From NCBI GenBank assembly GCA_031841125.1, contig CM063112.1:30034603-30098602 (forward strand): a stretch of 64,000 nucleotides of DNA, given 5' to 3'. Below are positions 55,490 to 64,000 of the stretch, in pieces. The translations under genes were made by a program, and so were the position numbers. The stretch comes from Acanthococcus lagerstroemiae (Eukaryota > Arthropoda > Insecta > Hemiptera > Eriococcidae). A model generated the notes under the pieces. That model was not told the DNA's origin, ran no database searches, and saw nothing but the letters and a program-made list of their open reading frames with translations. Position 1 is the stretch's first letter. Each line of letters opens with the position of its first letter.

Positions 55490-55615
55490 GTTGGACGGAT
55501 GCTATCCCTCTACCATACTCTGTGGGAGCTCTGTTATTCTGGAGATTTCATATTTCGTTGCCATCAGATAGAATTCAGTGATTATCAAGGACGGATACCT
55601 ACATCGTGCCAGTGA
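55490..55615 (+). pseudogene. Cys-rich gamma cassette, deleted form (S3)
   Basis: After tatgttacag. The stretch between ctctgtg and tgggagctctg is missing relative to 53268-53425, as in S1 but with a cleaner join, so the Cys-rich middle is lost. Ends at the same TGA. Confidence 0.55.
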
Positions 55616-56049
55616 TGTTCCTACAAGTTGTATGCACTTGCGGATTCGACCAAGTCTTGTGCATTTTGAATTGAATGCTTGGATTCATCATGCTGCGATG
55701 GAGCGTTGATTTTGCACCTGTATAGTGAGTTCAATATGCATGTTGAAGTTCACTATTAAATGTTTTTGGCTATATTGAATGTATTTAGTTGCTTCCATGT
55801 TTCATTGATCGTTATAATTATTTTTGCATGTTCGCTGCATGTGTTTACCGTTTATACTCTATCTTGCATGTTCCCATTAGAGATAAAAAGTGAGGAAATA
55901 ATAAGATCAAATCGATGTTGAAAAAGAGGTACAAAGATTATATAAAAAGGAAAGTAAGAATAAAACATTGGGACAAAATTAATAATGAAAAAAAACAAAG
56001 CTATAAAGATGTGAAGAGTACAGATACTATGATAAAGAAAAGAAAAAGT

Positions 56050-57663
56050 ACCCACAATTCTAGTTGTCTTGGGAGGCACTTTGTATGCGTGCATTGTCAT
56101 ACGCTTCCCCAACAATCCCTCTGGTTTCTGATATTATACTCGAAGGGTAGTTTTAGGACTAGTGAGCTGTGTTGGGGAGCCTCTTTGGCGGGCGTGCATC
56201 GCCAGCGCTTCACTAAACACCTAGATTCTCAAGAGGAGTGAAGATGAGAAAAGATACAAAATTTACAATTTGTACAGCAAGGAAGATAAAGGATGTGAAA
56301 GAAAAATATTATGGAAACACAATAGATACCCACAATCTAGTTGTTTGGGAGGACTTGGTATGCGTGCATTGTCATACGCTTCCCAAACACATCCCTCTGG
56401 TTTCTGATATTATACTCGAAAGGTAGTTTTTAGGACTAGTGAGCTGTGTCTGGGAGCCTCTTGGCGGGCGTGCATCGCCAGCGCTTCACAAACACCTAGG
56501 ATTCTCAAGAGGATTGAAGATGAGAAAAGATACAAAATATTACAATTTGTACAGCAAGGAAGATAAAGGATAGTGAAAGAAAAATATATTATGGAAACAC
56601 AATAGATACCCACAATCCTAGTTGTTTGGGAGGCACTTTGGTATGCGTGCATTGTCATACGCTTCCCCAAACACATCCCTCTGGTTTCTGATATTATACT
56701 CGAAAGGGTAGTTTTTAGGACTAGTGAGGCTGTGTCTGGGGAGCCTCTTTGGCGGGCTGCATCGCCAGGCGCTTCACTAAACACCTAGGATTCTCAAGGA
56801 AGGAGCTGAAGATGAGAAAAGATACAAAATTTACAATTTGTACAGCAAGGAAGATAAAGGAGGAAATGAGAAAATATATTATGGAAACAAATAGATACCC
56901 ACAATTCTAGTTGTTTGGGAGGCACTTTGGTATGCGTGCATTGTCATACGCTTCCCCAAACACATCCCTGGTTTCTGATATTATACTCGAAAGGGTAGTT
57001 TTTAGGACTAGTGAGCTGTGTCTGGGGAGCCTCTTTGGCGGGGTGCATCGCCAGGCGCTTCACTAAACACCTAGATCTCAAGGAAGGAGCTGAAGATGAG
57101 AAAAGATACAAAATTTTACAATTTGTACAACAAGGCCAAGGTATAAAGGATGTGAAATAAAAATATATTATGGAAACAAATAGATGACCCACAATCTAGT
57201 TGTGTTGGGAGGCACTTTGGTATGCGTGCATTGTCATACGCTTCCAAAACACACATCTGTTTCGATATTATACCGAAGGAGTTTTTAGGACTAGAGAGGC
57301 TGTGTTAGGGAGCCTCTTTGGCGGCGTGAACCCCCAGGCTTCACTAACACTTAGGATTCAAGAGGAGTGAAGATGAGAAAAGATACAAAATTTTACAATT
57401 TAAAAGGTAAGCAAGGAGATAAAGGATGTGAAAGACATATATTATGGAAACCAATAGATACCACAATCCTATTGTCTGGAGGCACTTTGGTATGCGTGCA
57501 ATTGTCATACGCTTCCCAAACACATCCCTCTGGTTCTGATGTGATACTCGAAAGGGTAGTTGTCGGGACTAGTTGTGTGGTGTCGGGGGAGCCACTTTGG
57601 CAGGGATGCATCGCTAGATGCTCCACCAACCATCGAGGATTCTCAAGGCAGAAGTTGAAGATG
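56050..57663 (+). repeat. 311-bp satellite array D (about 6 units), deletion-ridden
   Basis: Unit starts near 56071, 56348, 56630, 56919, 57209 and 57480, so spacing is about 270-290 instead of 311. The shortfall comes from many scattered one- or two-base deletions at different positions in each unit (for example gtgagctgtgttgggg, cccaacaatccc and aagaggagtgaag). Substitutions are comparatively few. This looks more like uncorrected sequencing error than evolution. Confidence 0.85.
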
Positions 57664-57744
57664 TGATTTGCAAAAAGTAAGAATCTTTTTATTAGTATTC
57701 CCATATTTCCCCCAAATTTTGATACTGTAAAATTTTTTTTGCAG

Positions 57745-57910
57745 CTCCTAATTAATCGATCACAGAGGATCTGTTGGATCAGTCACTGATACATGGAAAC
57801 GTTTCCTCGATCTCAACACTGAGAACCAGTACTTGTAGTTTTTGGATTTTCACCGTGGCAGTTCTGGACTTATCAAATTTCCTAATCAAACCCATCGTCC
57901 TTGAAGAACG
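57745..57910 (+). pseudogene. Exon-like cassette, type alpha' (S4)
   Basis: 166 bp after tttttttgcag, ending aacg before gtatgtgg. Frame broken as in S1. Confidence 0.58.
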
Positions 57911-58524
57911 GTATGTGGTATACCTCATCTATTCCATGGGGTTGTAAGTTTTGTATGTAGTCTCACCTACCCCCTTTCGGACCTAATTTATTTATTTTTG
58001 ATTATTTGCTTTATTTTCCCTCGAATCTTCATCCAGTCAAATTACTGTCATTGCTTTAATTCAATGATAGTATTTCTGAAGATTTACTAGACCTGACTGC
58101 TGATCCACTGGAACGCTTTTTCGATGATATTTGTTTTTTAGGTATTACTTGCAATTAAGGGGTAACTTTGAAAACTCTTTTCAACTATCACATGCTTGGG
58201 CGGCTGGATTCATGAAGCCACAGCGACTTTTATCTTGCTAGAAAGAGCAATGTTAAATCTATATTCTGCGCTTGGTATCGCAGCCATATAATGTTGTCAT
58301 TATTCCAATATAAATAATTTAAAAACACTTATTATTTTTGAAACTTTTTGTTTCATCAAAGCAATTTGTTTTCAAATTTGTTTCATCAAAAGTCAGCGGT
58401 ACTGGTTAGTAATGCAGATTTTCTTCTCATGTTACCAGCATTGTATACTGTAGATGTCCCCCCTTCCGGCTAATTTATACCTATATGTCTAGTTTCAATT
58501 TTACATACAATATTTATGTCACAG

Positions 58525-58682
58525 GTTGGACGGAAGCTATCCCACTACCACACTCTGTGTTCAAAGGCAGTGAATGTCAAGATAGATGTTGGGAGCTCTG
58601 TTATTCTGGAGATTTCATATTTCGTTGCCATCAGATAAGATTGAGTGATTATCAAGGACGGATACCTACATTGTGCCAGTGA
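58525..58682 (+). pseudogene. Cys-rich terminal exon-like cassette, type gamma (S4)
   Basis: Second full copy, open from the acceptor-like tttatgtcacag to TGA. One residue differs from the S2 copy (HQIRLS instead of HQIELS), caused by aga to aag-type base changes in cagata(a/g)gattg. All five Cys are conserved. Confidence 0.58.
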
Positions 58683-59059
58683 TGTTCCTACAAGTTGTAT
58701 ACACTTGCGGATTCGACTAAGTCTTGTGCATTTTGAATTGAATGTTTGGATTCATCATGTTGTGATGGAGCGTTGATTTAGCACCTGTATAGTGAGTCAT
58801 GTCAATACTGCATGCATAATTATATTTTTGTATGTTCGCTGCATGTGTTTACTGCTTATATTCCACCCTGCATGTTCCTGTTAGAGATAAGAAGTGAGGA
58901 AATAAGATCAAATTGATGTTGAAAAAGAGGTACAAAGATTATATAAAAAGGAAAGTAAGATTGAAACATTGGGACAAAGTTAATGAAAGGAAAAATATAT
59001 AAATAGCTATAAAGGATGTGAAAGTACAGGATACAGAAAGAGAAAAAGTACCCACAATT

Positions 59060-61756
59060 CTAGTTGTCTTGGGAGGCACCTTGGTATGCGTGCATTGTCA
59101 TACGCTTCCCCAAACATATCCCTCTGGTTCCTGATATTATACTCGAAAGGGTAGTTTTTAGGACTAGTGACGCTGTGTCTGGGGAGCCTCTTTGGCGGGC
59201 GTGCATCGCCAAGCGCTTCACTAAACACCTAGGATTCTCAAAGAAGGAGTTGAAGATGAGAAAAGATACAAAATTTTACAATTTGTACAGCAAGGAAGAT
59301 AAAAGGCCAAAGAGAGATAAAGGATGTGAAAGAAAAATATATTATGGAAACACAATAGATAACCACAATTCTAGTTGTCTTGGGAGGCACTTTGGTATGC
59401 GTGCATTGTCATACGCTTCCCCAAACACATCCCTCTGGTTTCTGATATTATACCCGAAAGGGTAGTTTTTAGGACTAGTGACGCTGTGTCTGGGGAGCCT
59501 CTTTGGCGGGCGTGCATCGCCAGGCGCTTCACTAAACACCTAGAATTCTCAAGGAAGGAGTTAAAGATGAGAAAAGATACAAAATTGTACAATTTGTACA
59601 ACAAGGAAGATAAGAGGCCAAAGAGAGATACAGGATGTGAAGGAAAAATATACTATGGAAACACAATAGATACCCACAATCCTAGTTGTCTTGGGAGGCA
59701 CTTTGGTATGCGTGCATTGTCATACGCTTCCCCAAACACATCCCTCTGGTTTCTGATATTATACTCGAAAGGGTAGTTTTTAGGACTAGTGACGCTGTGT
59801 CTGGGGAGCCTCTTTGGCGGGCATGCATCGCCAAGCGCTTCACTAAACAACTAGGATTCTCAAAGAAGGAGTAGAAGATGAGAAAAGATACAAAATTTTA
59901 CAATTTGTACAGCAAGGAAGATAAAAGGCCAAAGAGAGATAAAGGATGTGAAAGAAAAATATATTATGGAAACACAATAGATAACCACAATTCTAGTTGT
60001 CTTGGGAGGCACTTTGGTATGCGTGCATTGTCATACGCTTCCCCAAACACATCCCTCTGGTTTCTGATATTATACTCGAAAGGGTAGTTTTTAGGACTAG
60101 TGACGCTGTGTCTGGGGAGCCTCTTTGGCGGGCATGCATCGCCAAGCGCTTCACTAAACACCTAGGATTCTCAAGGAAGGAGTTGAAGATGAGAAAAGAT
60201 ACAACATTTTACAATTTGTACAACAAGGAAGATAAAAGGCCAAAGAGAGATAAAGGATGTGAAAGAAAAATATATTATGGAAACACAATAGATACCCACA
60301 ATTCTAGTTGTCTTGGGAGGCACTTTGGTATGCGTGCATTGTCATACGCTTCCCCAAACACATCCCTCTGGTTTCCGATATTATACTCGAAAGGGTAGTT
60401 TTTAGGACTAGTGACGCTGTGTCTGGGGAGCCTCTTTGGCGGGCGTGCATCGCCAGGCGCTTCACTAAACACTTAGGATTCTCAAGGAAGGAGTTGAAGA
60501 TGAGAAAAGATACAAAATTTTACAATTTGTACAACAAGGAAGATAAAAGGCCAAAGAGAGATAAAGGATGTGAAAGAACAATATATTATGGAAACTTAAT
60601 AGATACCCACAATTCTAGTTGTCTTGGGAGGCACTTTGGTATGCGTGCATTGTCATACGCTTCCCCAAACACATCCCTCTGGTTTCCGATATTATACTCG
60701 AAAGGGTAGTTTTTAGGACTAGTGACGCTGTGTTTAGGGAGCCTCTTTGGCGGGCGTGCATCGCCAGGCGCTTCACTAAACACTTAGGATTCTCAAGGAA
60801 GGAGTTGAAGATGAGAAAAGATACAAAATTTTACAATTTGTACAACAAGGAAGATAAAAGGCCAAAGAGAGATAAAGGATGTGAAAGAAAAATATATTAT
60901 GGAAACACAATAGATACCCACAATTCTAGTTGTCTTGGGAGGCACTTTGGTATGCGTGCATTGTCATACGCTTCCCCAAACACATCCCTCTGGTTTCTGA
61001 TATTATACTCGAAAGGGTAGTTTTTAGGACTAGTGACGCTGTGTCTGGGGAGCCTCTTTGGCGGGCGTGCATCGCCTGGCGCTTCACTCAACACTTAGGA
61101 TTCTCAAGGAAGGAGTTGAAGATGAGAAAAGATACAAAATTTTACAATTTGTACAACAAGGAAGATAAAAGGCCAAAGAGAGATAAAGGATGTGAAAGAA
61201 CAATATATTATGGAAACTCAATAGATACCCACAATTCTAGTTGTCTTGGGAGGCACTTTGGTATGCGTGCATTGTCATACGCTTCTCCCAAACATATCCC
61301 TCTGGTTTCTGATATTATACCCGACAGGGTAGTTTTTAGGACTAGTGATGCTGTGTCTGGGGAGCCTCTTTGGCGGGCGTGCATCGCCAGGTGCTTCACC
61401 AGACACTTAGAATACTCAAGGAAGGAGTTGAAGATGAGAAAAGATACAAAATTTTACAATTTGTACAGCAAGGAAGATCAAATGAAAGTAAAATGCCAAA
61501 GTGAGATAAAGGATGCGGAAAAAAAGTACATGAAAATACAACAAATACCTACAATTCTAGTTGCCTGAGGAAGTACTTTGGTATGCGTGTATTGTCATAC
61601 ACTTCCCTAGACACATTCCCTCTAGTTTCTGATGTGATACTCGAAAGGGTAGTTGTCGGGACTAGTTGTGTGGTGTCTGGGGAGCCACTTTGGCAGGCAT
61701 GCATCGCTATATGCTCCACCAACCATCGAGGATTCTCAAGGCAGAAGTTGAAGATG
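59060..61756 (+). repeat. 311-bp satellite array E (9 units)
   Basis: Units begin near 59075, 59386, 59697, 60008, 60319, 60630, 60941 and 61252, exactly 311 bp apart, then the ending variant near 61570. Units are close to identical. Each contains ggcactttggtatgcgtgca, ttatactcgaaagggtag, gcctctttggcgggcgtgca, gaaaagatacaaaattttac and gaaaaatatattatgg. 311 is not a multiple of three, so the frame changes each unit; the resulting open frames use a TTG in place of ATG and have equally long antisense partners. I do not regard them as genes. Confidence 0.95.
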
Positions 61757-62057
61757 TGATTTGCAAAAAGTAAGAATCTTTTTATTAGTATTCCCATATT
61801 TCCCCCAAATTTTGATACTGTAAAATTTTTTTTGCAGCTCCTGATTAATCGATCACAGAGGATCTGTTGGACCAGTCACTGATACATGGAAACGTTTCCT
61901 CGATCTCAACACTGAGAACCAGTACTTGTAGTTTTTGGATTTTCACCGTGGCAGTTCTGGACTTATCAAATTTCCTAATCAAACCCATCGTCCTTGAAGA
62001 ACAGTATGTGGTATACTTCATCATTTCCATGGGGTTGTACGTTTTGTATGTAGTCTC
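61757..62057 (+). repeat. Spacer block S5, truncated
   Basis: Contains only the start of a spacer block with its alpha' cassette. At tagtctc (about 62057) it breaks off and joins the middle of a 311-bp unit (gtgacgctgtgtctgg), so the second half and gamma cassette are missing. Confidence 0.85.
61838..62003 (+). pseudogene. Exon-like cassette, type alpha' (S5)
   Basis: 166 bp, ending aaca before gtatgtgg, nearly identical to the S1 copy at 50021-50186. Frame broken. Confidence 0.58.
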
Positions 62058-63091
62058 GTGACGCTGTGTCTGGGGAGCCTCTTTGGCGTGTGTGCATCGC
62101 CAAGCGCTTCACTAAACAACTAGGATTCTCAAAGAAGGAGTAGAAGATGAGAAAAGATACAAAATTTTACAATTTGTACAGCAAGGAAGATAAAAGGCCA
62201 AAGAGAGATAAAGGATGTGAAAGAACAATATATTATGGAAACTCAATAGATACCCACAATTCTAGTTGTCTTGGGAGGCACTTTGGTATGCGTGCATTGT
62301 CATACGCTTCCCCAAACACATCCCTCTGGTTTCTAATATTATACTCGAAAGGGTAGTTTTTAGGACTAGTGACGCTGTGTCTGGGGAGCCTCTTTGGCGG
62401 GTGTGCATCGCCAAGCGCTTCACTAAACACCTAGGATTCTCAAGGAAGGAGTTGAAGATGAGAAAAGATACAAAATTTTACAATTTGTACAACAAGGAAG
62501 ATAAAAGGCCAAAGAGAGATAAAGGATGTGAAAGAAAAATATATTATGGAAACACAATAGATACCCACAATTCTGGTTGTCTTGGGAGGCACTTTGGTAT
62601 GCGTGCATTGTCATACGCTTCCCCAAACACATCCCTCTGGTTTCTGATATTATACTCGAAAGGGTAGTTTTTAGGACTAGTGACGCTGTGTCTGGGGAGC
62701 CTCTTTGGCGGGCGTGCATCGCCAGGTGCTTCACCAAACACATAGAATACTCAAGGAAGGAGTTGAAGATGAGAAAAGATACAAAATTTTACAATTTGTA
62801 CAGCAAGGAAGATCAAATGAAAGTAAAATGCCAAAGTGAGATAAAGGATGCCGAAAAAAAGTACATGAAAATACAACAAATACCTACAATTCTAGTTGCC
62901 TGAGGAAGCACTTTGGTATGCGTGTATTGTCATATACTTCCCTAGACACATTCCCTCTAGTTTCTGATGTGATACTCGAAAGGGTAGTTGTCGGGACTAG
63001 TTGTGTGGTGTCGGGGGAGCCACTTTGGCAGGGATGCATCGCTAGATGCTCCACCAACCATCGAGGATTCTCAAGGCAGAAGTTGAAGATG
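62058..63091 (+). repeat. 311-bp satellite array F (about 3.5 units)
   Basis: Starts mid-unit at the junction with S5, then units near 62277 and 62588 and the ending variant near 62905. Confidence 0.9.
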
Positions 63092-63172
63092 TGATTTGCA
63101 AAAAGTAAGAATCTTTTTATTAGTATTCCCATATTTCCCCCAAATTTTGATACTGTAAAATTTTTTTTGCAG

Positions 63173-63338
63173 CTCCTAATTAATCGATCACAGAGGATCT
63201 GTTGGATCAGTCACTGATACATGGAAACGTTTCCTCGATCTCAACACTGAGAACCAGTACTTGTAGTTTTTGGATTTTCACCGTGGCAGTTCTGGACTTA
63301 TCAAATTTCCTAATCAAACCCATCGTCCTTGAAGAACG
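63173..63338 (+). pseudogene. Exon-like cassette, type alpha' (S6)
   Basis: 166 bp after ttttgcag, ending aacg before gtatgtgg, essentially the S4 sequence. Frame broken. Confidence 0.58.
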
Positions 63339-63952
63339 GTATGTGGTATACCTCATCTATTCCATGGGGTTGTAAGTTTTGTATGTAGTCTCACCTACCC
63401 CCTTTCGGACCTAATTTATTTATTTCTGATTATTTGCTTTATTTTCCCTCGAATCTTCATCCAGTTAAATTACTGTCATTGCTTTAATTCAATGATAGTA
63501 TTTCTGAAGATTTACTAGACCTAACTGCTGATCCACTGGAACGCTTTTTCGATGATATTTGTTTTTTAGGTATTACTTGCAATTAAGGGGTAACTTTGAA
63601 AACTCTTTTCAACTATCACATGCTTGGGCGGCTGGATTCATGAAGCCACAGCGACTTTTATCTTGCTAGAAAGAGCAATGTTAAATCTATATTCTGCGCT
63701 TGGTATCGCAGCCATATAATGTTGTCATTATTCCAATATAAATAATTTAAAAACACTTATTATTTTTAAAACTTTTTGTTTCATCAAAGCAATTTGTTTT
63801 CAAATTTGTTTCATCAAAAGTCAGCGGTACTGGTTAGTAATGCAGATTTTCTTCTCATGTTACCAGCATTGTATACTGTAGATGTCCCCCCTTCCGGCTA
63901 ATTTATACCTATATGTCTAGTTTCAATTTTACATACAATATTTATGTCACAG

Positions 63953-64000
63953 GTTGGACGGAAGCTATCCCACTACCACACTCTGTGTTCAAAGGCAGTG
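63953..64000 (+). pseudogene. Cys-rich gamma cassette, partial at window edge
   Basis: After tttatgtcacag it starts gttggacggaagctatccc like the full copies, and the sequence is cut by the end of the window at aaaggcagtg. Confidence 0.5.

Larger units (their letters stand above)
54634..56049 (+). repeat. Spacer block S3
   Basis: alpha' cassette, degenerate second block, an extra segment near 55290-55340 (cttttatttttaaaac), a deleted gamma cassette, then a longer tail with tgcatgttcgctgcatgtg and gagataaaaagtgaggaaat. Confidence 0.8.
57664..59059 (+). repeat. Spacer block S4
   Basis: The first half matches S6 closely (ctcctaattaatcgatc, ggatcagtcactgatac), the second half matches S2 closely, so it appears to be a recombinant of two lineages. 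Contains alpha' and a full gamma cassette. Confidence 0.8.
63092..64000 (+). repeat. Spacer block S6, cut by the window edge
   Basis: Close copy of S4, with alpha' cassette and degenerate second block. The gamma cassette begins at 63953. Confidence 0.82.

Noticed and set aside
60308..60709. Repeated 133-residue open frames in the 311-bp arrays as a multicopy gene
   Set aside because: They start with TTG, not ATG, run across unit borders because 311 is not a multiple of three, and have equally long antisense frames. They follow from the repeat and are not evidence of coding.
59060..61756. CRISPR-like array
   Set aside because: Units are 311 bp and contiguous with no unique spacers, and the sequence is eukaryotic.

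Overview
This window looks like heterochromatin-like or accessory DNA from an arthropod, most likely an insect. It is AT-rich and has no recognisable intact cellular gene. It carries remnants of RTE-type and I-type non-LTR retrotransposons, a tRNA-derived SINE, several hAT-type DNA transposons, a Mutator-like (MULE) transposase fragment and an LTR retrotransposon. I could not fix the species. All calls were made by eye, with no database search.

Layout. Positions 1-23,820 are mostly unique, decayed DNA with old transposons: an I-type LINE remnant with an RNase H domain (3085-4680, minus), a Ser(UGA)-like tRNA-derived SINE (5515-5727, minus), an RTE endonuclease/reverse-transcriptase remnant (6480-8215, minus), a 398-bp-arm inverted repeat carrying a MULE transposase piece on each arm (16193-17350), a 1548-bp hAT-type element with a perfect 8-bp target duplication and a 213-bp hAT MITE nested inside it (19066-20613), a G/C-run MITE (22279-22568) and an RTE endonuclease N-terminal fragment (23275-23820).

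From 23,960 to the right edge, almost everything belongs to one degenerate, locally amplified repeat family. Its hallmark is a 142-168 bp exon-like cassette. Each one is preceded by a T-rich AG acceptor-like site, usually followed by a GTATGTGG-type donor-like site, and encodes a recognisable peptide core (EDLLD ... WKRFFDAN). A third cassette type is Cys-rich and ends in a stop codon. The family occurs as a 1.35-kb-arm inverted repeat (23960-28089), as diverged direct copies (37648-40144), as a 3.6-kb tandem duplication that has captured a DUF4371/ZMYM1-like hAT transposase fragment (40145-47501), and as a higher-order array of six blocks of a 311-bp satellite alternating with cassette-bearing spacer blocks (49187-64000). 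Most cassettes carry frameshifts or stops, so this is best read as a pseudogene and repeat cluster derived from an unidentified multi-exon gene.

A very young LTR retrotransposon (28260-37647) sits in this family. Its LTRs are about 4.2 kb each and almost identical, the ends are TG...CA, and a perfect 4-bp GGAG target duplication flanks it. Its internal region is only 992 bp, with a gag-like N-terminal ORF on the minus strand that ends inside the LTR. It is therefore a non-autonomous element with unusually large LTRs, and it is the most striking single object here. The exon-cassette family and its 311-bp arrays are the best candidate for an undescribed gene or repeat system.
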